6,111 nt of DNA from Haloarculaceae archaeon (GTDB lineage: Archaea; Halobacteriota; Halobacteria; Halobacteriales; Haloarculaceae), in the NCBI GenBank assembly GCA_018609665.1, contig JAHENN010000311.1, positions 1 to 6,111 of the forward strand. Reading direction: 5' to 3'. Position numbers and translations under genes: made by a program. The notes below the pieces were generated by a model that worked only from the letters and a program-made list of their open reading frames with translations, had not been told where the DNA came from and did no database searches. Positions within the stretch are counted from its first letter, which is position 1; every line of letters starts with the position of its first letter. Shown here one piece after another: positions 1 to 5,880 of this stretch.

Positions 1-375
<375 letters not shown>

Positions 376-397
376 ACCGAAAAGAGACGGTCGGCGC

Positions 398-405
398 GGT
401 TAAGA
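398..405 (-). promoter_or_regulatory. TATA-like element of the ABC ATPase gene
   Basis: Read on the minus strand this is CTTAACC, with TTAA at 403-400, 25-28 bases before the ATG at 375. That spacing would place transcription at or very near the start codon, giving a leaderless mRNA. The match to the haloarchaeal TATA consensus is only moderate. Confidence 0.4.
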
Positions 406-428
406 CTGCTGAACCGCACGGCCGAACG

Positions 429-442
429 GTGCCGTCCGGCAC
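429..442. promoter_or_regulatory. 14-bp inverted repeat, possible operator
   Basis: The sequence is GTGCCG-TC-CGGCAC: two perfect 6-base arms around a 2-base spacer. It sits 6 bases upstream of the TATA-like element of the hydrolase gene, where a transcription factor B recognition element would lie, in the 131-bp gap between the divergent ABC and hydrolase genes. A dimeric regulator could bind here. In DNA this GC-rich a 6-bp inverted repeat can also arise by chance. Confidence 0.3.
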
Positions 443-447
443 GCAGG

Positions 448-454
448 TATAAGT
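448..454 (+). promoter_or_regulatory. TATA-like element of the Tat-exported hydrolase gene
   Basis: TATAAGT stands out in otherwise GC-rich sequence. A start site about 27 bases from its centre falls near 477, which gives a leader of about 30 bases to the ATG at 507. A GTG at 465 and an out-of-frame ATG at 473 would lie upstream of or at the transcript start. No clear Shine-Dalgarno sequence precedes 507. Confidence 0.5.
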
Positions 455-506
455 CGCCCGGAATGTGCGGCGATGGAGCTACGGGCTGGCGTTCGGACCA
501 CCGTAC

Positions 507-2426
507 ATGGACAGACGGAGCTTCCTCGGGGCGGCCGGAACGGCAGGGCTGACGGCTCTGTTCGGGACGGGCGTCGCCGCCGGCGAGGCGAACTACACCC
601 GCGAGGAGTACCGCGTGGAGTCGTTCGACGGCGTCGAGATTCCGGCGGTGCTGTTCGTGCCGGACGGCGGCGCCGACGCGACGCTGCTGGCGACCCACGG
701 CTGGGGCGGCTCGAAGGAAAGCGTCGAGGGGTACGCCCCGCTGGCGGCCGACAACGGCTACGCGCTGGTCGTCTGGGACCAGCGCGGCTTCGGCGAGTCG
801 ACCGCCGAGGTCGGCCTCTCCGGACCGAAGGAGGTGGCCGACGTCTCGGCGCTCATCGACTTCGTCGCCGCCGACGACCGCATCGAGAGCCCGGACGGCC
901 CCCGAATCGGCATGCTCGGCGCCTCCTACGCCGGCGGCATCCAGCTGAACGCCGCCGCCGTCGACGACCGCATCGACGCGCTCGTCCCCGTCATCCCGTG
1001 GCACGACCTCGCGTTCTCGCTGGTGCCGAACGGCGTCCCGAAGCTCGGGTGGACGTCGCTGCTGTACGGCTCCGGCATCGCGGCCTCGCGGGGGCTGTCC
1101 GGCCCCGACCCGGAGAACCTCCGGCGCGGCGTCTCCCCGCGGCTCCACGAGCTGTACGCGAAGACGACGGCCCGGAACCGCCTGCCGCCGGAGGGCGAGT
1201 CGTTCCTCTCGGTCCGGTCGACCGTCGCGAAGGCCGACCGCATCGACACGCCCGCCCTCGTCGTCCAGGGGTGGCCCGACACGCTGTTCACCCCCAACGA
1301 GGGCCGCCGCATCGTCCGGGACCTCCGGGCCGACGGCGTCGACTCGCGGCTCGTGCTGTTCGACGGCGGCCACACGCTCACGGAGACGCCCGCCCCCGAG
1401 GAGCAGGTCGCCGAGATCGAGGCGATGGCCATCGAGTGGTTCGACCGGCACCTCCGGGACGGCGACGCCGACATCGCGCCGCTGACCTACTGGGACGTCC
1501 AGAACGGGGAGTTCCGCGAGGCCGACGGCTTCCCGCCGAGCGACGCGACGGTCGTGGAGCCGACGCTCGCCGACCTGGAGGGCGAGGGGACGAGCGTCGT
1601 CGCCAACAGCGGCGCGCCGACGTCGACGAGTCACTTCTCGCCGGAGAACACCGACGCCGCGCCCGTCTCCGTCGCCACGTTCGACCTCGAGGTGGGGAGC
1701 GACCTGGAGGTGCTGGGCGTTCCCGAACTGTCGCTGTCGGTGACGCCGCTGGGCGCCCGGGCGTTCCTCTTCGGAAAGGCCTATCACGTCGCCGACGGCG
1801 AGGCGACGCTCATCAACAACCAGGTCGCGCCGGTCGCAATCGAGGGAACGCCCGGCGAGTCCCGGCGCGTGGAGTTCGAACTGGTCGGCTTCCAGCGGCA
1901 GTTCTCGGCGGGCGACACGCTGCGGGTCGCGCTGGCGTCGACCGACGCCGGCTTCGCCTCCGCCCGACGGGGCGCCGGCGCCGCCGTCGACCACGCCGGG
2001 TCGACGCTGTCGCTGCCGGTCGTCGGCGGCCGGGGCGGGGGCGGCGGGGGCAGCGGGAGCGGCGACGTCTCGGTGTCCCGCGAGGCGGACGGGTCGGTGC
2101 TGACCGGCGGCGCCCACACCCGGCAGGAACTGACGGTCGACGGCGGGCCGACGTTCGTCCGCGACCGCACGCCGGAGGGGTGGGTCGTCGCGGCCGCGAA
2201 CCGGCCGTACACCCGGACGGCGCCGCCGGAGACCGAGGAGAACTACGTCGAGTTCAGGGGTGCCGTCGAGGACGACACGCCGGGCTACATCGCCCGGGCG
2301 CCGTCGGGCGTCGACGAGACGGGCCTCTACACGTTCGGACCGGTCGAGGTCAGCGACGGCGGCGAGGAGTGGACGGCCCTCGAGGGAACCGACACGACGG
2401 TCCTGCTCGTCGGCGCCGACGCTTAG
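507..2426 (+). CDS. Tat-exported CocE/NonD-type serine hydrolase (S15 / X-Pro dipeptidyl-peptidase-like)
   Basis: This 639-residue alpha/beta hydrolase is predicted to act outside the cell on peptide, amide or ester substrates. I start it at ATG 507 because the protein then opens with a Tat signal, MDRRSFLGAAG, followed by a hydrophobic run to about residue 25; an in-frame GTG at 465 would bury the signal. The catalytic fold spans about residues 35-320. It has an oxyanion-region motif HGWGG (64-68), WDQRGFGES (90-98), the nucleophile elbow GASYAG with Ser140, the acid Asp258 in QGWPD, and His289 in DGGHT. Residues about 375-505 resemble the jelly-roll PepX_C domain of CocE, cephalosporin acylase and X-Pro peptidases. 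A Gly/Ser linker (507-519) then leads to about 120 residues I do not recognise. There is no lipobox and no obvious C-terminal membrane segment, so it is probably released. The gene is divergent from the ABC ATPase and convergent with sepF. The substrate is unknown. Confidence 0.92.
   Translation: MDRRSFLGAAGTAGLTALFGTGVAAGEANYTREEYRVESFDGVEIPAVLFVPDGGADATLLATHGWGGSKESVEGYAPLAADNGYALVVWDQRGFGESTAEVGLSGPKEVADVSALIDFVAADDRIESPDGPRIGMLGASYAGGIQLNAAAVDDRIDALVPVIPWHDLAFSLVPNGVPKLGWTSLLYGSGIAASRGLSGPDPENLRRGVSPRLHELYAKTTARNRLPPEGESFLSVRSTVAKADRIDTPALVVQGWPDTLFTPNEGRRIVRDLRADGVDSRLVLFDGGHTLTETPAPEEQVAEIEAMAIEWFDRHLRDGDADIAPLTYWDVQNGEFREADGFPPSDATVVEPTLADLEGEGTSVVANSGAPTSTSHFSPENTDAAPVSVATFDLEVGSDLEVLGVPELSLSVTPLGARAFLFGKAYHVADGEATLINNQVAPVAIEGTPGESRRVEFELVGFQRQFSAGDTLRVALASTDAGFASARRGAGAAVDHAGSTLSLPVVGGRGGGGGGSGSGDVSVSREADGSVLTGGAHTRQELTVDGGPTFVRDRTPEGWVVAAANRPYTRTAPPETEENYVEFRGAVEDDTPGYIARAPSGVDETGLYTFGPVEVSDGGEEWTALEGTDTTVLLVGADA
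2025..2063 (+). other. Poly-Gly/Ser interdomain linker in the hydrolase
   Basis: These bases encode residues 507-519 of the hydrolase, GGRGGGGGGSGSG. The flexible linker separates the PepX_C-like domain from a C-terminal extension of about 120 residues. The G-rich DNA (runs of GGGG and GGGGG) is also a place where replication slippage or sequencing error could occur, but the frame is open on both sides and continues with haloarchaeal-type protein to the stop at 2426. Confidence 0.75.
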
Positions 2427-2779
2427 CGGCCGCCGATCTTCGAGCGGGAGATGGCGACGCCGCCGGGGGAGATGATGATCTGGTCGTCGTCCTTCTGGAC
2501 GATGTCGCCGCCGACCTCCTCGGCGACCTGCCGGAGCTCGTCGGAGATGTGCTCCATCGTCCGGTCGGTCGTGCTGTGGCGGGTGATGTCGGCGACGACG
2601 ATGTCGCCGTCGTAGACGGCATCCTTGATGTCGATGACGTCCGTCTGCTGGCTGATGGAGGCGAACCGGATCTGCATCGACGCCTCCGTCGGGGCGGTCT
2701 CGAAGTCGTCCGTGTCCAGTTCGACGTAGTCCTCGGCGCTGTGGGAGTCATCGCCGAAGAGCGTGCTCATGAGGCCCAT
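2423..2779 (-). CDS. sepF: Archaeal cell-division protein SepF
   Basis: SepF is the membrane anchor for FtsZ at the archaeal division site. Work on Haloferax volcanii showed it is essential and recruits FtsZ2. The 118-residue protein starts MGLMSTLFGDD, a short N-terminal stretch typical of the membrane-targeting helix. An acidic linker follows (EDYVELDTDDFETAPTEAS), then the compact SepF domain (DUF552) at about residues 35-115. That domain includes IKDAVYDGDIVVADITR (51-67), MEHISDELRQVAEEVGGDI (75-93) and the C-terminal strand segment IIISPGGVAISR (101-112). ATG 2779 matches the family's MGxMS opening; the same frame stays open upstream, but that part has no SepF-like character. The gene stands alone with no ftsZ nearby. 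It converges on the hydrolase with a 4-base overlap of stop codons and diverges from the DUF1028 gene. Confidence 0.95.
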   Translation of the reverse strand: MGLMSTLFGDDSHSAEDYVELDTDDFETAPTEASMQIRFASISQQTDVIDIKDAVYDGDIVVADITRHSTTDRTMEHISDELRQVAEEVGGDIVQKDDDQIIISPGGVAISRSKIGGR

Positions 2780-2808
2780 GCGTCCGTCACCGGCGGCTGA
2801 GGGGAAAG

Positions 2809-2816
2809 GCTTTACG
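2809..2816 (-). promoter_or_regulatory. Putative TATA-like element of sepF
   Basis: On the minus strand ACGTAAAG places GTAAA at 2815-2811, 32-36 bases before the ATG at 2779. This predicts a leader of only a few bases. It is the best AT-rich candidate in the sepF upstream region, but the match is weak. Confidence 0.35.
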
Positions 2817-2925
2817 TCCGACGGAGAGCCGACGCAGGCGACGGCGGGAGCAACCCCCCGAGCACCGCGGGGCGGGCGGACGTGACGCCCGACGCCGGGC
2901 CCGCGAGCGGCGACGCGGGAACACA

Positions 2926-2933
2926 GGTTTTTG
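2926..2933 (+). promoter_or_regulatory. TATA-like element of the DUF1028 gene
   Basis: GGTTTTTG contains a T5 run at 2928-2932, centred about 28 bases before the GTG at 2958. This spacing predicts a leaderless transcript beginning at that GTG. It therefore helps choose 2958 over the in-frame GTG at 2949 and the TTG at 2931, which overlaps the element itself. Confidence 0.45.
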
Positions 2934-2957
2934 CAGCACGGCGGCGGAGTGACTCGC

Positions 2958-3719
2958 GTGACGTTCAGCATCTGTGTCCACGAGCCCTACGAGGACGACG
3001 ACGGCGAGCCGCAGCACCGCTTCGGCGTCGCCGTGACGACGCGGCTGGCCGGCGTCGGGACGCTCTGTCCGTTCGCGAGCGAGAACGGCGCCGTCGCGAC
3101 ACAGAGTCTCGTCAACGTCGAGCTCGGCCGGCGGGGCCTCGACTACCTCGCCGACGGCCTGGCCGTCGACGACGCCCTCGAGGCGCTGCTGAACGCCGAC
3201 GACGGCGCGGCGAACCGGCAACTGCACGGCGTCGACGCCGACGGCTCGTTCGTCTTCTCCGGCGAGGAGTGCAAGCCGTGGTTCGGCCACCACGACGGCA
3301 GCGACGCCGTCGACGGCGGCTACACCGTCGCCGGCAACCTGCTGACCGGCGAGGAGACCGTCGAGGCCGTCGCCGACGCCTACGAGGCGGCGGCACCCGC
3401 GGCGGACGCCGGGCCGACGAGACTCGACGACGGGCCGGCCCCGCTGTCGGCGCGGCTGGTCGACGCCCTCGCGGCGGGCCACGAGGCCGGCGGCGACAAG
3501 CGCGAGGAGTTGACCGTCCAGAGCGCCGCCCTCCTCGTCGAGGACACCGAGGAGCGGGCCTTCGACCGCGCCTTCACCGACCTCCGGGTCGACGCCACCG
3601 AGACGCCGGTCGCGGACCTCCGGGAGACTCACGAACTCGCCGTGCAGGGCCACGCCGACGCGATGGAGCGGTACGAGGACGCCTACGAGGAGGACGCGAT
3701 GGACGAGACGACGGAGTGA
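2958..3719 (+). CDS. DUF1028 family protein (predicted Ntn-hydrolase superfamily)
   Basis: The 253-residue protein matches the DUF1028 family along its whole length. Recognisable stretches are MTFSICVHEP (1-10), FGVAVTTRLAGVGTLCPFA (22-40), GAVATQSLVNVELGRRGLDYL (44-64), a SGEECKPWFGH segment (101-111), GYTVAGNLLTGEETVEAVADAY (121-142), a GGDKR motif (178-182), QSAALLV (188-194) and DLRVDATETPVADLRE (208-223). The family is grouped with N-terminal-nucleophile hydrolases, and starting at GTG 2958 puts Thr at position 2, exposed once Met is removed. The substrate and pathway are not known, and I infer amidase-type chemistry only from the superfamily. No signal peptide is seen, so the protein should be cytoplasmic. 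The tail (about 240-253) is strongly acidic. The gene is transcribed alone, divergent from sepF and 73 bases ahead of the lipoprotein gene. Confidence 0.9.
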   Translation: MTFSICVHEPYEDDDGEPQHRFGVAVTTRLAGVGTLCPFASENGAVATQSLVNVELGRRGLDYLADGLAVDDALEALLNADDGAANRQLHGVDADGSFVFSGEECKPWFGHHDGSDAVDGGYTVAGNLLTGEETVEAVADAYEAAAPAADAGPTRLDDGPAPLSARLVDALAAGHEAGGDKREELTVQSAALLVEDTEERAFDRAFTDLRVDATETPVADLRETHELAVQGHADAMERYEDAYEEDAMDETTE

Positions 3720-3762
3720 CGGCGGGTCGGTCCCGGCCCGCGGCGGCGCGGAACCGCCAGGA

Positions 3763-3779
3763 ATAAATGTTGGTTTATA
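3763..3779 (+). promoter_or_regulatory. Two TATA-like elements before the lipoprotein gene
   Basis: An AT-rich island (3762-3795) carries ATAAAT at 3763-3768 and TTTATA at 3774-3779. The first is centred about 27 bases before the ATG at 3793, the second about 26 bases before an in-frame GTG at 3802. Either could drive leaderless expression. The T-rich plus strand here may also terminate transcripts of the DUF1028 gene. A TTCGAA palindrome follows at 3783-3788. Confidence 0.55.
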
Positions 3780-3792
3780 TTGTTCGAAATTA

Positions 3793-4998
3793 ATGTCTCG
3801 GGTGGAACGCCGCCATCGGGACGTGCGGCCGACCCGTCGTGCCGTGCTGGCGGCCTGCGGCGCCGCGCTCGCCGCCGGCTGTACGGCGCCCGACGTGATC
3901 GGCGGCGGTCGCGAGGACGTCGAGGCGCTGTCGTGCGACCGAACGGGCGGCTGGCGGCAGCATCAGGGCGACGCCGCCAACAGCGGCGTGGCGACGCCTC
4001 TCCCGGCAATCGACGGTGAGCGGGACGTACTCGTCGAGGGCCTCGACGAGCTGGCGGTAGGCGCCGGCGTCGCCGTCGACGCCGACGGCCGGGCGTTCAC
4101 CGGCGAGGAGCGGGCCGTGCTGGCCGCCGACCCGGACGACGGGGCGGAACTGTGGCGCCGCTCGCTCCGGACCGACGTGGTCGGAACCCCGGTCCTCTCC
4201 TGTGACGGCGTGGTGGTCCAGACGCGCGTCCGGACCGTCGCCCTGGACGCGGTCGACGGGTCGGTGCTCTGGAAGCGGGAGCAGAACAACGCCAAGGGTG
4301 CCCCCGTCGCCGACGGGGAGACGCTGTACGTGCCGGACGACATCACCGGCGCGCTCGACGTCGCGAGCGGCGAGGTCCGGTGGACCGCTGAGTTCGACGA
4401 GGGCGTCTCCCCGCAGGGGTGCTGTCTCGCGGACGGAACGCTCGTCCTCTGCGGGCGACGGGACGGCGGCGGGTTCCTCGCCGGGGTGGACCCCGAGTCG
4501 GGCGAGCGACGGTGGCGGACGGACCTCGGAGTTCGGGTGAACGCTGCGCCGGTGTCTCGGGAGGGAACGGTGTACGTTCCCGACGAGGCGAACGGGGTCC
4601 ACGCGGTCGCGGCGGCGTCGGGCGAGCGGGTCTGGCGCGCCGAACCCTACGAGCCGTATCCCGGCGACCGCCGTGGGTCGACGCCGACCGTCGTCGGGTC
4701 GACGGTGGTGGTCCCCGGCGGGAACGGGGCGAAGACGGTCGGCGTAGACGCCGAGACCGGGGCGTCCCGCTGGCGCATCGAGACCGGGCCGGTGCTCGCC
4801 CCGCCGCTGTCGACCCCCGACGGTGCGCTCGTCGGGACGGCCAACGAGGGACTGTTCCTCGTGAGCCCGGACGGCGAGGTCGTCGCCCGCGCGACCGACA
4901 CCCGGGCCGGCGCCCCGATGGCGCTGACCGACGCCGGCCTGTTCTACAAGACGCTCGGGCCCGGAACGCGGGTCGAACTCGTTCGCATTCCCGGATAG
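3793..4998 (+). CDS. Tat lipoprotein with PQQ-like beta-propeller repeats
   Basis: The 401-residue protein is predicted to be exported by Tat and lipid-anchored on the outer face of the membrane. The signal has the twin-arginine motif PTRRAVLAA (13-21) and the lipobox LAAGC with the modifiable Cys30. The mature part opens with WRQHQGDAANSG (54-65), the usual start of haloarchaeal PQQ-repeat proteins. It then shows at least six blade-closing motifs of the (D/S/T)Gxxx W type: DGAELW (116-121), DGSVLW (155-160), SGEVRW (192-197), SGERRW (236-241), SGERVW (276-281) and TGASRW (322-327). This fits a seven- or eight-bladed propeller of the PQQ_2/BamB kind. Most such haloarchaeal proteins have no shown enzyme activity and may be structural or binding scaffolds; I see no basis for claiming that it binds PQQ. 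Cysteines are unusually many, including an adjacent pair at 210-211 and Cys220. GTG 3802 is an alternative start that would keep the whole Tat motif. Confidence 0.9.
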   Translation: MSRVERRHRDVRPTRRAVLAACGAALAAGCTAPDVIGGGREDVEALSCDRTGGWRQHQGDAANSGVATPLPAIDGERDVLVEGLDELAVGAGVAVDADGRAFTGEERAVLAADPDDGAELWRRSLRTDVVGTPVLSCDGVVVQTRVRTVALDAVDGSVLWKREQNNAKGAPVADGETLYVPDDITGALDVASGEVRWTAEFDEGVSPQGCCLADGTLVLCGRRDGGGFLAGVDPESGERRWRTDLGVRVNAAPVSREGTVYVPDEANGVHAVAAASGERVWRAEPYEPYPGDRRGSTPTVVGSTVVVPGGNGAKTVGVDAETGASRWRIETGPVLAPPLSTPDGALVGTANEGLFLVSPDGEVVARATDTRAGAPMALTDAGLFYKTLGPGTRVELVRIPG

Positions 4999-5019
4999 CC
5001 GGACCCGCCGTCGAGCGTG

Positions 5020-5211
5020 TCAGGTTGTTCTATTGGAGTGTAAATAAAAAACCGTCGACCCCGGTTCGTCAGCCTTCTCGAAGGGCCACCACGGTCCCGC
5101 CGCCACGACGGCGGCGGTAAGCAACTGGAACAGCAAGACTCCGATGCCGCCCAGACGAGCGCCCTGTAACGGGACCAGCGGCCCCGGTATGTACATCGAG
5201 CGGCCGGCCAT
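5020..5211 (-). CDS. Possible small single-pass membrane protein (doubtful)
   Basis: From ATG 5211 the minus strand encodes 63 residues, starting MAGRSMYIPGPLVPLQGARL. One hydrophobic segment, GGIGVLLFQLLTAAVVAAG, would span the membrane and is followed by PWWPFEKADEPG. A second ATG at 5196 would give 58 residues. In its favour, it fills the gap between the PUA gene and the lipoprotein gene, lies 51 bases downstream of the PUA stop on the same strand, and has fairly GC-rich third positions for most of its length. Against it, I find no promoter or Shine-Dalgarno of its own, I recognise no family, and the last dozen codons are AT-rich and contain a T-tract that looks like a terminator. It may be a gene remnant or chance reading frame. 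Confidence 0.3.
   Translation of the reverse strand: MAGRSMYIPGPLVPLQGARLGGIGVLLFQLLTAAVVAAGPWWPFEKADEPGSTVFYLHSNRTT
5041..5051 (-). terminator. T-tract terminator for minus-strand transcripts
   Basis: Read on the minus strand this is TTTTTTATTTA, the only T6 run in the window, set in GC-rich sequence. Archaeal transcription commonly ends at such T-rich tracts without a hairpin. It lies about 210 bases past the PUA gene stop and could end that transcript before it collides with the convergent lipoprotein gene. On the plus strand the same bases look like a TATA element, but no plus-strand gene follows it until 5881. Confidence 0.5.
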
Positions 5212-5262
5212 GCCGGGGGGCGCCAATGGTTCGGTCGTCGGCGGGGTCCCGTGGGCCGGGGG

Positions 5263-5742
5263 TTAGACCCGGAACTCGTAGAGGTCGTCGCCGACGTGGT
5301 GGAGGGTGTCGACGACCTTCCCGGAGTCGCCGGTCATGTCGTCGCCGTCGGTCTCGGCGCGGCCGACCGCCAGCGCCTTGCCGTGCTGTTCCTCGACGAC
5401 GACGACGAGGTCGCCGGGGGCGATGTCGTCGGTGGCCTCGACGATGCCGGGTCGCATCACGTTGGCGCCGTCGGAGACGAAGGAGATGGCGCCGGCGTCG
5501 ACCGTGACGACGTGGCCGTCCGGCGGGTGGGCGTTGGCGCCGCGGACGGTCAGGAAGCGGTCGCCGTCGAAGGAGGCCACCAGCGGGTCGCCGTCGACCA
5601 GCACGACCTCGCGGTCGACGTCGGTGAACTCGACGCGCTCGTAGTCGTCGCCGTCGAGGTCGACGCCGAGGCGGTCAGCCAGCGACGCCGCGAGGTCGTC
5701 GATCTCGTCCGAGCGGAGGTGGTGCCGCGACTTGACGTCCAT
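5263..5742 (-). CDS. PUA domain-containing RNA-binding protein
   Basis: The 159-residue protein matches the archaeal stand-alone PUA proteins (COG2016 type, related to the MCT-1/ligatin group in eukaryotes). The N-terminal part starts MDVKSRHHLRSDEIDDLAASL, the KSRHHLRSDE block being typical of the group, and runs to about residue 75. The PUA fold follows at about 77-155: GHVVTVDAGAISFVSDGANV (76-95), MRPGIV (96-101), then APGDLVVVVEEQHGKALAVGRAE (108-130) and a closing segment GKVVDTLHHVGDDLYEF (141-157). PUA domains bind RNA; a role with ribosomes or translation initiation is inferred from eukaryotic relatives, and no enzyme domain is attached. ATG 5742 is supported by the family N-terminus and by a TATA-like element about 28 bases upstream. 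The protein is cytoplasmic. The gene is divergent from the receiver-like gene across 138 bases. Confidence 0.92.
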   Translation of the reverse strand: MDVKSRHHLRSDEIDDLAASLADRLGVDLDGDDYERVEFTDVDREVVLVDGDPLVASFDGDRFLTVRGANAHPPDGHVVTVDAGAISFVSDGANVMRPGIVEATDDIAPGDLVVVVEEQHGKALAVGRAETDGDDMTGDSGKVVDTLHHVGDDLYEFRV

Positions 5743-5766
5743 GTCCGGCGTTGTGGCCGTCGCCGT

Positions 5767-5773
5767 CTAAAAG
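5767..5773 (-). promoter_or_regulatory. TATA-like element of the PUA gene
   Basis: The minus strand reads CTTTTAG, with TTTTA at 5772-5768, 26-30 bases before the ATG at 5742. The position fits a leaderless transcript closely. Confidence 0.5.
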
Positions 5774-5807
5774 CCGTGGTCCGTGCCGCCGTCTCGGCCG
5801 CCCGCGC

Positions 5808-5849
5808 GAGCGCCGCGGGGAGACGTTGGAGCGCCGCGGGGAGACGTGG
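5808..5849. repeat. Two-copy 21-bp tandem direct repeat next to a promoter
   Basis: The core GAGCGCCGCGGGGAGACGT occurs at 5808-5826 and again at 5829-5847. The copies are identical over 19 bases; as 21-bp units (5808-5828, 5829-5849) they differ only at the penultimate base (T versus G). The array ends one base before the TATA-like element of the receiver-like gene and lies in the gap between two divergent genes. The 21-bp period is two turns of the helix, so bound proteins would sit on the same face. I infer an upstream activating or operator site, perhaps autoregulatory; a recent duplication with no function is the alternative. Confidence 0.85.
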
Positions 5850-5857
5850 GTTTGATG
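5849..5857 (+). promoter_or_regulatory. TATA-like element of the receiver-like gene
   Basis: GGTTTGATG has TTTGAT at 5851-5856, 25-30 bases before the GTG at 5881. The spacing fits a leaderless mRNA and supports GTG 5881 as the start. The second tandem repeat unit abuts it directly, occupying the place of the transcription factor B recognition element. Confidence 0.45.
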
Positions 5858-5880
5858 ATCGGCGACCGTCGAGAGCCGAT

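Noticed and set aside
465..506. An upstream GTG start for the hydrolase, adding 14 residues.
   Set aside because: It would place residues ahead of the Tat motif MDRRSFLG and begins upstream of the transcript start predicted from the TATA element at 448-454.
473..2800. A 775-codon plus-strand frame overlapping the hydrolase and crossing sepF.
   Set aside because: Its product is a low-complexity Arg-rich sequence. The overlapping frame encodes a clear hydrolase with a Tat signal and catalytic residues, and the minus strand encodes SepF.
2780..2971. An N-terminal extension of sepF of up to 64 residues.
   Set aside because: The frame is open only through lack of stops. The extension is unlike SepF, would cover the whole promoter region, and the family begins at MGLMS.
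5097..5117. A perfect 8-bp inverted repeat (CCGCCGCC, loop ACGAC, GGCGGCGG), a candidate hairpin or intrinsic terminator.
   Set aside because: No T-tract follows on the plus strand. On the minus strand the repeat corresponds to runs of GCC and GCG alanine codons of the small ORF, so low-complexity composition explains it.
4999..5262. A tRNA or structured RNA gene in the largest intergenic stretch.
   Set aside because: No cloverleaf or T-loop signature was found on either strand by eye; only the T-tract and the doubtful small ORF stand out.
5808..5849. The start of a CRISPR array or an insertion-sequence end.
   Set aside because: There are only two direct copies with no spacer between them, no cas genes, no terminal inverted repeats and no transposase.
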